From contig NC_045142.1 of NCBI RefSeq assembly GCF_008831285.2, positions 2,921,001-2,981,000 on the forward strand: 60,000 bases of DNA, written 5' to 3'. The notes beneath the pieces are model-generated. The model saw nothing but the letters and a program-made list of their open reading frames with translations, did not search any database and had not been told where the DNA came from. Below, one piece after another: positions 44,365 to 54,096 of the stretch (its first letter is position 1; every line of letters begins with the position of its first letter). The translations under genes and the position numbers were made by a program. This DNA is from Nymphaea colorata (taxonomy: Eukaryota; Streptophyta; Magnoliopsida; Nymphaeales; Nymphaeaceae).

Positions 44365-44545
44365 GGAGAGGTGGAGGGTGGAGGGGGGAGGGGGAAGAAG
44401 GAGAGGCGGAGGACGTGGAGGCGGACGGGGTCAGGGGGAGGGGGGAGGAAGGAGAGGCGGAGGAGGTGGAGGCGGTCCGGGGAAAGGGGGGAAGAAAGAG
44501 AGGCGAAAGATGTGGAGGTGGAGGGGGAAGAAAGAGAGGCTATAA
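44365..44545 (+). repeat. G/A-rich minisatellite with G-quadruplex potential
   Basis: An irregular tandem array built from GGGGAAGAAGGAGAGGCGGA-type units followed by GGACGTGGAGGCGG, repeated about three times with many GGGG runs. The opposite arm carries a shorter C/T-rich counterpart at about 45165-45240. The Arg/Glu/Gly-rich frames across it (for example 44227-44721) are composition artefacts. Confidence 0.7.
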
Positions 44546-45563
44546 ATTTGAGTGTGAGTTCTCAATTCATGGTGCTCTGCCCATCAAAATTCCAAACATT
44601 AAAGGGGATAATAAATTACACGTATGTGTGCGTGCAGTTGCTTGTGCAGTCCCAGTTGGCAATTGAATGCAAAACGGAAAAGGAAATTCAAAGAAGAAAC
44701 TCACGAGAAAACAAAAAATAATATCCAAAACATTTGATGAATGACAGAGTGGAAATTCCAATAAAAGTGCAGATGGAAAACGGCACCTGGGCAGTGAATA
44801 ATCGTGACTTGAAAATTAATTCAAATAAAAAAAAGACTCTAACTCGGGGCTAGAAATCCGCTCTGTTTAAAACCAGACAAAGTGAATGCCAAATACAATA
44901 ACCTCATTCATTTTCTAACTCAAGCATCCTAAATTCGTAAGCAATCCAGAATTCAGTTTACCATCACTTCAAGATTCACTGGAATTACTAATGCCTAAAA
45001 CCCCACCAACCCGTTGATATTGATTATTAAGTAATCAACAAAAAAAAAATTTGACTCGATACAAAATAAATTGAGAGCAAGAAAATTAGATGAGAGTAAC
45101 GTTCACCATCAGCTCTACAAAAAGGGTAAACACAACTCAAACTCAACATTTTCCGTCCTACCTTTTTCCCCTCCCCCTCTTCTTCTTCTCCCTTCTCCCC
45201 CTCCCCAGCCTCTCCTTCTTCCCCCTTCCCCCTCCCCGCCGGGCCAAGATGATTCGCGGGTCGACCCCAGGCAGGGACCCGGGTTTCGGGCCCGACGAGC
45301 CGACCCGGCCCGGACTGATGCCCACCCCACGCTGCTCTATATAACTAGTTAAGTCCTCTGAGCAGCTTCGACAAATACACACAGTTTATCTCAGGTTGGA
45401 GAGGGAGGAAATGCTGCATAGGCATCTAGGGAACCTCCTCCCTACTTTTTATGCCCCATTACTCTGGTAAGACTTTTTTCTGCGCCTCCTTTGTTTACCT
45501 CATGACTATCAGTGTTATTTATTCATTCTTATGAATGAAAATGCAGGAGATTGTGAATGATCC

Positions 45564-45683
45564 ACAGAGGGAGAGGGGGCCGCCCGAGTGAACGCAAAAA
45601 AAAAAAAAATTGTATTGAAAAAATCAAATTTTTTTATTTTGACCCGACCCATTGGTTAAGTTAAGTTCTGGTTCTACCTCCCA
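45564..45683 (+). mobile_element. Degenerate hAT-like element forming the outer right arm of the inverted repeat
   Basis: Starts CAGAGGGAGAGGGGGCCGCC. Interior GAACGCAAAAAAA, TTGTATTGAAAAAATCAAA and GACCCGACCC mirrors the left-arm copy. The right end is eroded (GGTTCTACCTCC), so the boundary is approximate. No target duplication is visible. Confidence 0.55.
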
Positions 45684-45754
45684 CCAAAGCCACTCAAAAA
45701 GAGCATGACAAATTTTTTATGATTACCCGGTCATTATTTTGCGTTTCTGACCCC

Positions 45755-45886
45755 TATAAAAGTAGGGCCGTTGTGTGGAGAAGAAGTCTATAGCTCTCTC
45801 TGGGTGCGTCACGAGTGACTCCCCTCTCCCTCCTCTTCCCAATTTGTTGAACTTACTATTAGTTCATCGTTTGGGGTAGCAAAAAA
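45755..45886 (+). promoter_or_regulatory. TATA box and leader of membrane-protein gene copy B
   Basis: TATAAAAG at 45755-45762 is a canonical plant TATA box. The CT-rich leader (CTCTCTCTGGGTGCGTC, CCTCTCCCTCCTCTTCC) is homologous to the leaders of copies A and C and ends at GGTAGCAAAAAAATGT. Confidence 0.55.
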
Positions 45887-46464
45887 ATGTATTGCTCAGA
45901 GGGCGCCAGTCATGGGACTAGGAGAGTTGCAGGCTTGCAGCAGCCGTCTTTTTTCTTGTTCATCGTCTCTCATCACTATTTCACGAGGCCATCAACCTGC
46001 TTTCCCGATATCCAGATCCCAATGGCACTGAAGCACGTCTTCCGGTCCATCCACACAGAAGGTGGAGGTTCCCCCCAACCGAATGCAATCGAGACGAGAA
46101 GCTCACCTCGTGGGCCAACGTCAACATGGGGCTTTCCTTCCCGGCCGGCCTCGCTTTACTGAGCGTATCTTCTTCTTTGATCAATGAGCAATTCACTAGC
46201 TTCGCCACTTACGCCATGGGAGTACACGTGGCTTTTTTACTCTCCATGACTGTTTACTGCATGCCGTCTTGCTTATACAAGACTATAAAGGTTACCATTC
46301 TGTCCATTTCCTCTGCAATCATCAAGACTATAAAGGTTATCATTCTGTCCATTTCCTCTGCAATCATGTCTGTTGCCTATGCTTTGGTGTTAAAGGTGGT
46401 TCTCTGTAAGGGCGCAACTTCGGTTACTCCTGCATTGCAGGCTTCAAGCCCCTCCTTGATTTAA
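45887..46464 (+). pseudogene. Copy B of the four-pass membrane protein family; N-terminus disrupted
   Basis: From about 45945 to the TAA at 46462-46464 one frame is open and matches copies A and C (INLLSRYPDPNGTEARLPV, TECNRDEKLTSWANVN, FPAGLALLSVSSSLINEQF, YCMPSCLYKTI, YALVLKVVLCKGATSVT). Its first codons are lost: the ATG region reads GCCAGTCATGGGACTAG with an in-frame stop, and an indel follows GTTGCAGG. The first in-frame ATG is 46126, which would leave 112 residues lacking the first membrane segment. A second defect is a tandem 45-bp duplication in the last membrane segment. The ATG at 45887 opens a different frame (91 aa) that does not match the family. Confidence 0.7.
46279..46368 (+). 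repeat. 45-bp tandem duplication inside copy B
   Basis: 46279-46323 and 46324-46368 are almost identical (AAGACTATAAAGGTTA...TCTGCAATCAT). The duplication is in frame and doubles the 15-residue stretch KTIKVTILSISSAII of the last membrane segment. Copies A and C have a single unit. Confidence 0.9.
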
Positions 46465-46577
46465 CAGAGAATATATCGTCTGTGCGTTGAAGCTTTGTTT
46501 CTTAGTATTGTCGTATAAAAAAGAGAGAGAGAGAAAGTACAGCTATGTTGGAAGTACGTTTTCTGGTTACGTATGCT

Positions 46578-46766
46578 CAGGGGCGGAGGGAGGAGGGGGG
46601 CTGCCCGGCCATGGCCTGGTTGAGCGCAAGAAAAAAAAAATTTATATTGAAAAAATTAAATTTTTTTAGCTTGGTTCGATCGATTGCTCTTAGTCGCTTT
46701 TTTTAGCCTGACCTGACCATTGAATCGTCTTGGCCGGACTCTAAAAAAAATTTTGGCTTCGCCCTG
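46578..46766 (+). mobile_element. hAT-like miniature element (189 bp) inserted after copy B
   Basis: Ends CAGGGGCGGAGGGAGGAG and TTTTGGCTTCGCCCTG. Flanks CGTATGCT (46570-46577) and TGTATGCC (46767-46774) match at 6 of 8. The paralogous unit A has the uninterrupted sequence TTCTGGTTATGCTTGCCACT at about 36909-36928, i.e. an empty site, so insertion came after unit duplication. Interior GCTTGGTTCGATCGATTGCT and CGTCTTGGCCGGACTCT follow the family layout. Confidence 0.85.
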
Positions 46767-46889
46767 TGTATGCCACCGGTGATGATGTATGTTTTTGAGA
46801 GAAAGAGAAAGTATAATGTTGAAAGTACGTTTTCTTGTTTGAAATAAAGAGCTTTACAGGACTACTAAGGTAAGGTGCTTAATACTTTG

Positions 46890-48258
46890 TATTCTAGTTG
46901 AATTGATTTGATTTGGAGCTGGCTTCTACTTTATGGTTTTCGATCTGGATTTTGTGAGTTCTGGGATGAGATTGAAGTAGGAATACCGTCCAATCGTTTG
47001 GGTGTGAGAGTTTGCATGTTGAGATTCTGATCCGTAGCCACGATGCCGTTTATGAGGATGATCCGCCGATTGATCGGATCATTATAGGTCGGGATATTGG
47101 AAAAAGTGTCCTAATTTTATCCGGCTTTCCTGGGTAACGTAAGACGTCAACTGATCCTGGTTGTTCTGGGTCGTGGGGAGCGAATCTATAGCCACGCCCG
47201 CTTTCTTCGTCCTCTTCTTCTCCACTGGGTTCCGTGCCAGCTGAACCAAAAGAACCAGTCTCTATCTCGCTTTCTGTATTCGGCTTTCCATCAAAGATAA
47301 ACGACGGCCTATTCCGGTTCAAGTGAGTAGACGTGCCATGGTTTCGTTTCTTCACCAGAGAGTTTTGGGTTCCTGTGTTTCTTCATCTTCCCTCCTCCCC
47401 TTGTAATAATCATCATCGCTCATGCCATCTTCACCGACTTCGAAGGGTGTCGGCAGCTTTGGCAGTGTCATACCAGACCAGGGTATTAGCTAGGTCGTCC
47501 TTTTGTCCGTATGATTTCTGTGTGCTCTCTATTTCGCTAGTTTTCGTTTGGCTAATTTCTGATATGGTCTCTATGATTTTGGCCAATCTGAGTATTGTTG
47601 AGGCTTTGCCGAAGAGGGTAAGATCGGGAGCAAAGGCTTTTATGTGCTGAAGAAGGTTCCGGGTGATCCTTTTTTAGCTCCGAAGATGTTGGCTATCTGA
47701 TTTGCATGTTTTGTGCCGCTTGAACTTCGTGTACCCTTGGCGACGTTGGATTCACCATCTCCTTACGGAGTTTATGTTGTGGATAGATGGTGGCTTGGGT
47801 TTAATTTTCTATCGGTGTTGTTTAGATGCGCAGCAACTTTTAATTGCTCGAATTCTTTCACTGGCGTCATATGTACAGACTATTTGCCTAGATCTTTCTT
47901 GTGGCTTGACGGTCCGGCAGGAGCTAAAGTTGCTGATATAAGGTATTGGTGATGGTATGAACAACAAGGAAGAAAAGAAAAACATGGCAGTGAAAAAAAA
48001 AGCCCAAATTTGGTTTCACGCTTTTTTATCTTGTCCTGTCTGAGAATAATATTCAAACGTTGAACAGTTAATGTCTGATCAGAGCTACTATAATCTACCA
48101 GCGTCCGAGTAATCTTATATTCGTGCACAATTAGCACATTGTGCATTCGACCTGCGCTTGCCAATTCATGACTGATGTGCGTTTCATGTTTCAGAATGAT
48201 TAAGGCTGGATTAAGATGTCTGCCGTTGATTTTTTTTTCTTCATTAACTGCATATTGC
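46890..48258. repeat. Downstream cassette of unit B (truncated)
   Basis: Collinear with 56070-57255 of unit C: TTTGGAGCTGGCTTCTACTT, GATATTGGAAAAAGTGTCCT, CCATGGTTTCGTTTCTTCAC, TTATGTTGTGGATAGATGGT, CGAATTCTTTC and GAATGATTAAGG. Homology stops abruptly after TTAACTGCATATTG near 48258, so the last 1.6 kb of the cassette is missing. The frame 47713-47952 (79 aa, containing PYGVYVVDRWWLGFNFLSV) is partly readable in unit C but interrupted there. I do not call it a gene. Confidence 0.65.
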
Positions 48259-49129
48259 AACAAGAGAGACATGGCATCTTCTACAATTTGCAGGCAGTCG
48301 TCTGTCTCGGCTGGAATAGTAAAGGCCGCAAAGCCGCTTTTTCTCTTTGTCCTTGCTTTTAGGGTTCAAACCTGTTCGGTATCAGGCGATGAGACCGGTC
48401 CCATTAATATACCGAATGAGGATAGGCTGAAAACTAAAAGAACAGCGCAGATGGCAGGACGCATCGTAAAGTTGCCCAAGTGGCAACCTGATCCAGCACA
48501 AACACAAAGGCAACACAAGGCGCTCGGTCGACAACGGAAGATTGGAACTCTCTTATTCTTGTTCTTCTTCCTCCTCATTTAAAACGGGCAATTTGAAAGA
48601 TGAAGTGAACGTATGAGAGAAAAAAAATTTGCCGTTTGTTAATGGAGCCGAGTGGATCCAAAACATGGTGAATGGGGTGGTCTAGGGTCCTCTGTTTGTG
48701 TGTGGAACTTTTCTGGATCAGCCCTTACTGGAGGCAATGAAACTTGACTACTAAAATTTAAACTCGAGCAAGACTGTCGCAATCATTCCTTGGGGTTCGT
48801 TTGATGGCTTGAAAATTTGGAATTGGAAATATATTTCTGAAAATATATTTTCTAGAATAAAAGAATGAGAAAAAACTTTCTCATTCCCATTAACTGAAAA
48901 ATATATTTTTAGAAATATATTTCTTTTGTTTGATGATAAAAAAAATATTTTTAGATTTCTAAAAAATTATTTCTTAATTTGATAAAAATTATTTCTAGAT
49001 TCTTTTAAAAATTATTTTGCAAAAATCTGGCATCCAAACCTTAAAAAGAAAAAGCGCAATCCGTGAACCGATTCGTTTTGATTCGGCTTGTATCAGGCTT
49101 TAAAAGCTGTTCAATCGCTCCTCGGAACT
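48259..49129. other. Junction region between units B and C
   Basis: No supported gene. A 135-residue open frame (48175-48582) straddles the unit B breakpoint and has no recognised features. At about 48793-49041 an AT-rich stretch is bounded by GGTTCGTTTGATGGC and, in inverse, GGTTTGGATGCC, like the ends of common plant miniature elements. Target duplications were not identified. Confidence 0.4.
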
Positions 49130-49500
49130 TGGATCACAGGGCGACATGTGAACCATTAAATCTTTTGCTTACTATTAATTTTTGCCACCTTCATTTCTTA
49201 CAGATGAATTTGTCTTTGCAATTTGAGAGTGTATTAAAAAGGGTACTGCAACAAGACGTGGCTGAGCAAGAAAGTAATGATTGTAAGCTGTCGTATAATT
49301 ACAATCTTTGTATTTCTGGAATTTCATTCAAGATTTCTACATCTAGTGTTTCTGGTCTCCGTTTCATTGATAATATCCATGGTGCAACTTTGAGATTCTA
49401 GAAAGTGGTGGGATGTTGCTACTCCTTATTTGCTAGTATTGGCTACATTATCTTTACGCCCATTTTTTGAACAAACCAATGGAAAATGAGCTACTAAAGC
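49130..49500 (+). pseudogene. SKI2 fragment: Displaced, inverted copy of SKI2 exon 5 with flanking intron DNA
   Basis: This matches 31240-30844 read on the minus strand, i.e. the end of intron 4, all of coding exon 5 and the start of intron 5 of SKI2, but in opposite orientation and 18 kb away. The exon copy (from about 49204) translates as [20 protein letters not shown] with Q for E at one position, followed by QESND where the parent has QENND. Intron landmarks shared are ACATGTGAACCATTA (AAATGTG in the parent), TTTCATTTCTTACAG, ATCCATGGTGCAACTTTGAG and CCAATGGAAAATGAGCTACT. A deletion of about 25 bases near 49447 separates the copies. Because introns are included, it arose by DNA copying, not by reverse transcription. 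Too small to function as a helicase. Confidence 0.9.
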
Positions 49501-49585
49501 GACTACTTTTTAGCATCAAAATTTTATAGGTTTTAACTATCAGGTAACAGTTACCTGGCACACAACACCATAAACCGTCACTGCA

Positions 49586-49647
49586 CCATATATAAACCCT
49601 GACTAATTGTAATCTACCATATATAAACCCTGACTAATTGTAATCTA
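49586..49647. repeat. 31-bp tandem duplication
   Basis: CCATATATAAACCCTGACTA followed by ATTGTAATCTA occurs twice in succession (49586-49616, 49617-49647) with no mismatch. It is followed by a segment (49660-49850) matching 40660-40800 and, in inverse at its start, 35438-35480. Confidence 0.9.
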
Positions 49648-50291
49648 GTACCTATTTTTCAACGACAAAGTTTTAAATTTTAGCCATCCGCTAACTCTAT
49701 ATACATATAACATTCGATCATAGACAAAAGAAGTTAGACAAAGTATCACTGGGATACTTTTGAAACAACATTTTTTTTTGTTGCTCAAGCACACAAAATA
49801 AGTTCTTTTATATATAGTTAACAGTGTTTATTGCTAAAGCTTATGAATTGAAGATAAATCCAACTGATATGCCTCTATGCCAGTGAAGCGACACATTTTG
49901 GTCAGGAAGTGTCAAATATATAAATTTCTAACTGAAAAGGAGTTGTAACATATAAATGTATGTATTTGCGTACAGTTTTCCAGGAAACGCTGAAGAAGGC
50001 GAGTGCCTCTCACTAGAATGTGGCTCCACCACTTTCTTCAGCAACACATAGCTGATGCATTATCCGTATGAGCAGGAGCTTAGATAGGTGGGGACTCCTT
50101 GGGCCATATACCCTATGGAACCCATTTTTTGAAAGTTTAGATTAGTGGTTAAACTTGAGCGGATCCGGGTCCAGTTATATAGGATAGCTTCACGAGACCT
50201 CCATGACTAATTGAAAATTTATTAAATATTTGCTTAGTGCTCCATTAAAAAAAGAAATTGTTGCATCACCCCTACGTTTGAGGCCAGGTGA

Positions 50292-50361
50292 AGTCTAAGC
50301 ATGACTTTCAAATTCAAGTGACAAGAAGTCTCAGCATGACTTTCAAATTCAAGTGACAAGA
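50292..50361. repeat. 35-bp tandem duplication
   Basis: AGTCT(A/C)AGCATGACTTTCAA, ending ATTCAAGTGACAAGA, is present twice head to tail with one difference (50292-50326 and 50327-50361). Confidence 0.9.
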
Positions 50362-50491
50362 AGGTTCATTCCTCTCACTTCTAAGCAATTTCGTTGTTCA
50401 TGAAAACGTAAACGTTTGCAGAACATTTCTTATTGGCAGCTCATAGATCAAAACCTTACATTACAATATAATATCCACTAGTAATCGTGAG

Positions 50492-50626
50492 ACCCCAACT
50501 CTTAATTGTAAGGGTCCCAAAGGAAGCATCCCTCCGGCTGTACAACACTTGAATAGATAGAGATGAAAGGCAGAATTTGTAACCCCAACTCTTAATTGTA
50601 AGGGGCCCCAAAGAGAAGCATCCCTC
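50492..50626. repeat. Direct repeat of about 43 bp separated by 46 bp
   Basis: ACCCCAACTCTTAATTGTAA followed by GGG(G)(T/C)CCCAAA and GAAGCATCCCTCCG occurs at about 50492-50534 and 50581-50626. The frame running through it on the minus strand (50461-50832) only appears repetitive because of this duplication. Confidence 0.8.
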
Positions 50627-51019
50627 CGTCTATCAAGCACAAAAAATATGCCGTTTATGTATCGTGAAGGCAACATCATAACAAGGTTAAGACTTGATTT
50701 AGCAACGTAATGTGGCATCGCGAAACGCCATTGTAATACATAGCAACACCAGGGTCTCCACATGTCATTTTTAATTATGTTCCACCATTTTAAGCACAAC
50801 AGTTTAAACTCTTTAACTCTCCAACTTGACATTCTTCATACAATCAAAACTTTGCTCTTCTATTCCTTGCGTCTAAATCAAACTCATTGTAATTGGAAAA
50901 TAAAAATTATTGTTGTCACTAGTGGATTTTATAGTTGACATAAGTTCCTTAGTGATATTGTATCTACGAAATCAAGATTCATATCTCTCAAACTCTCTCA
51001 CATGGTCACATGCTAAGAC

Positions 51020-52430
51020 ACCTTTCCAAATGTAAAATAAAGGTCTAAACCAACTGTAGCACCTCATTATGTGAAGTTTATACGATTATGAGAAACTTCC
51101 AAGAGCATAAAAGAGGGCTGGCTCAATAATCAAACCTACCTGATGTAGGTTGTGGTATGCCAAACCAGGAACATGGCTCCGGCGTGGGACTGGGCCGGGT
51201 TGTGATAATTTCTATCAAAACATTTCCAAGGCAAAAACATATTTTTGCAAACAAATTTGATCTCGTACGTCACACTGAAACTATGAACCAGCGGGTAGGA
51301 AAGGATTTGTCAATGGAAATTTGGTAGGGACCAATGTATCAATGCAATGGCAAAAAAAAAGGGCAAACCAAATAGTTTTGCAATTAAGAGAGTATAACCA
51401 ACGAAACGGTCATTTGAGGCCAAAGAATTGTCGCATAACCTACATTAACATTTTATCTTCATGCAGCCTACATTTTTTTTTTTTTTTTAACAATGGTAAT
51501 AAAAGATCTGCCTTCGTTAATGTGTCCCCATCATGGTTATGAACAGGCCAGATACGTGAAAGAATAAAGGAGACCTAGTGTTTCAGAAAACTACTTTATT
51601 AGTTTGCAGAAGTTTGGTCTGCAGGTTTAATGATTTAAGAAGCAAAACAAAAGTTTCAGGTGAGCAAGAGGGTAATTCCACTTTTTAGGAGAGTAGCATG
51701 TCTCCAGGGTCTAGAGCTGTAACAGTACCACCGAATTATGAGAAGTTGCCTATAAGACTTACACCCCTTAGGATACAAGAGTACAACCAAGTTTTAAACT
51801 GGAGAAACATGGCTTCAACGCATTCCAAGCCAGCCCTTTCGGGCTATGTCCCTTGGGTAAGCTGGTAAGTAAAATTCAACAAAAATTTAAAGTGAGGTAT
51901 TTAGGAAAGATGGTCTGAACTACTAAACAGGTCCAACATATCAAACAAATTGACACAGACGGGGCTTTTTATAGGGTTAAAGAAATTTCTCGACATTTCA
52001 ATTGAGTCATGCATTTCCGGGAGGCTGCCTAGCTAGCTATATTGGCGTTCTCAAACTATCGTTGCCGGATGTTTCATAATTCAAATGATGGGTCTTTTCT
52101 GATATGAAGAAAAAAATCAAGTTTCATTAAAAAATTATGAAATTAGGTTTAATTATTGAAAGTGTAGAAATGCACGTTTAACTTTAAATTTGTTTTATTC
52201 CACAGCATAGCTCGTATAGGCAAAATTAGGCGAGGCTTGTTTTTCAAATTTGACGGTTGATAACCAACCTTAAAATGAAAATTGAAAGTTAAAAATTTAT
52301 TTTTTGGTGTGGGCCTTGTCTACAGGCAAAGGGTTTGAAAAAATTCAAATGGATGCATTTATTTATTTATTTGTTATGTTAATCTATTAACATATGATCC
52401 GTTTATATTGTCTCAAGGGGCATAACATAA
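51020..52430. other. Intergenic DNA with no supported gene
   Basis: AT-rich sequence with poly-T near 51473-51488. Small open frames lack features. No clear counterpart in units A or B was noticed. Confidence 0.5.
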
Positions 52431-52436
52431 CTTGTT

Positions 52437-53040
52437 GGGCTAGAGACCTCATAGGAAACAGGTCTTAGTTTAATTTTTGTATGCAGTGTGCTTCTCGGTC
52501 TCAAGGTGGTGCGGTGTAACATCCAAGTTAAAAAGTGCATCATTGTTATAACTGATGTTAACGCAGATCAAGTTTTGTAGACATGAAAAATAGAGGCCCT
52601 AGAGATGGAGCTAGATAGCGACCATCGGTGGTTGGGCTAGTGACGTGTGAGTAAGTAGATCTTAGTTTAATTTTTGTATGCAATATGCTTTTTGGTTTTA
52701 AGCTCGTGGGGTGCAACATTCAAGTTGATTAATGTAGCAGAAATTTATACTCCAGCACCGAAGGAAATACTAATTTGACTGGGCAGAGCTTGCCAGATTG
52801 GGTTGAGGGAGGGGTCAGCTCGAGATCACTCATCCCTAAGAAAGAAAGTTATGTGTGTTGAGTGTACCATGCGTGCTTAATTTATTAAAAATGTCCTCTA
52901 TAATTTTTTTGTTTTTAATTTTGCCTTTAAAATTTTTTCTTTTTCAATACGAAAAAGGAGTATTTTAGTTAAGGGCTTACTTTAATTTTTGTATGAAATA
53001 TGTTTTGTCTTTAAGGTGTTGAGGTGCAACATCCAAGTTA
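52437..53040. repeat. Three diverged direct repeats of a 60-100 bp unit
   Basis: The core TTTAATTTTTGTATGCA(G/A)T..GCTT, followed by (G/C)TGCAACAT(C/T)CAAGTT, occurs from about 52468, 52669 and 52982. The first two are preceded by TGGGCTAG and TCTTAGTT, so the underlying period was about 197 bases. Between the second and third lies a fragment (52735-52825) matching 38930-39020. Confidence 0.7.
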
Positions 53041-53119
53041 GAAGTACACCACCGCCAGAGCTGACGTAATCGCCGCTCAAGAATCATAGACTGGAAAATT
53101 AAAGGGCCTTAGGCCGGTT

Positions 53120-53370
53120 TACATTATTAAAAAAGTTCTCCTATTTAGTCCTATCCAAGTGATTTCCCTGTATTTTTCTCAAAAGCTGTTTGATTGAAAA
53201 TAAAAATTTTATTCTTTCTTAATGCATCCACGTATTATTCTGTACATGCAAAAATTTGAGTTTCCAATATTTGTAAAAAAAGAAAAGCCTAATAAAGAGC
53301 TTTCGCAACTAATCAAATCAAACAACTTAGTGGGATGATTTTCTTAACATTTTTACAATAATTTAGGGAT
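53120..53370. repeat. Dispersed repeat, inverse of 42.03-42.25 kb
   Basis: Contains ATCCAAGTGATTTCC, CTCAAAAGCTGTTTGATTG, CTTAATGCATCCACGTATTA and TTTTCTTAACATTTTTACAA, the reverse complements of the 42 kb landmarks in matching order. Non-coding. Confidence 0.7.
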
Positions 53371-53693
53371 GAATATGCCTATAGCTTTTGTTTTCATATC
53401 CGGTTCTCGTCTCTACGAAAACGGTTCTATGTGTAGGGTATTTTGGACATTATATATCATAAGGTTGGGGACAAGGACTCTCCCTTTAGCAGTATTTTAG
53501 TCATTACATGGTGAGAATTTAGGGGTGTTTGGATGACACTTTCAAAAACTTGGGATTGTAGATCCTGGTTTTTAATAAGTTTAAACAGCATAGCTTACTT
53601 GTTTGGATGGCAAGGCAAAGCAAAAACCAGCTACAAAAAAAAAAAAGGCATGTTTACTTGAATATTAAATGGTAATTATGTTACAGCTCAGAC

Positions 53694-53726
53694 ACACACA
53701 TATATATATATATGTGTGTGTGTGTG
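53694..53726. repeat. Compound (CA)n(TA)n(TG)n microsatellite
   Basis: ACACACACA, then TATATATATA, then TGTGTGTGTGTG, forming a perfect palindromic dinucleotide tract. A GC-rich fragment containing GGCGGCCCGACC follows at about 53735-53800. Confidence 0.85.
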
Positions 53727-54096
53727 CAATTTTTCGGGTTCAGGCTCGAATCGAGGTGGGTATTGGGTACTCGCTGGCGGCCCGACCTAGTGTCCAACCT
53801 TATATATATATAAAATAAAGTGTTCTCAAATATAAATTTATAAGCAGAAATAGATAAAAACAATATCAAAAGCCACACCAGCCTTAACATTTAAATCTTT
53901 GAAAGGGAACTTGTCACAAGAAAAAAGAATAATTTTATAGAAACTGTAACATCACCAATATAATTTTTTCATCTAACCGGTTAGAGCTAGACAAATGACG
54001 GTTAAATTAAAACTTAGAGGAACAGTGACTGTAAATTTTGGTGGAGTCATGAACGAGTTCCCAAGGTCACTTGCAACCAAATTATGTTGCACGCAG

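Larger units (their letters stand above)
43766..45683. repeat. Large imperfect inverted repeat (arms about 0.55-0.8 kb)
   Basis: The left arm, about 43766-44560, and right arm, about 45130-45683, are reverse complements with indels. Paired landmarks include GAATGAATAA, CTCATGACTA (right) against TAGTCATGAG (left), GCCCCATTACTC against GAGTAATGGGGC, and CTCCAACCTGAGAT against ATCTCAGGTTGGAG. TCAGAGGACTTA(G/A)CTAGT and GGGGTGGGCATC also pair. The outermost part of each arm is a hAT-like element copy. The spacer, about 44560-45130, is unrelated single-copy sequence. Transcribed, this would form a long hairpin. No gene is inside. Confidence 0.8.
49660..51010. repeat. Upstream flank of unit C, with repeat block beta copy 3
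   Basis: No gene. 49727-49850 matches 40660-40800. 50725-51000 matches 41060-41330 and 35515-35720 (GCCATTGTAATACATAGCAA, CATTCTTCATACAATCAAAA, TAAATCAAACTCATTG, TCTACGAAATCAAGATTCAT). Two local duplications lie inside and are listed separately. Confidence 0.65.

Noticed and set aside
44227-44721. 164-residue Arg/Glu/Gly-rich open frame
   Set aside because: It is a by-product of the G/A-rich minisatellite and the GC-rich repeat. Composition is extreme, and the complementary arm shows no conserved frame.
45887-46162. 91-residue frame at the annotated-looking ATG of copy B
   Set aside because: It is the wrong frame relative to copies A and C for almost its whole length; the family frame is the one ending at 46464.
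47050-47355. 101-residue minus-strand frame (also 56155-56493 and 37118-37306 in the other units)
   Set aside because: The frame is not kept between the three paralogous copies (different indels, different translations), so it is not under coding constraint.
48175-48582. 135-residue open frame
   Set aside because: It spans the breakpoint where unit B homology ends, and no family features are visible.
49063-49401. 112-residue open frame as a gene
   Set aside because: Its only recognisable part is the captured SKI2 exon 5. The rest is intron sequence read through.
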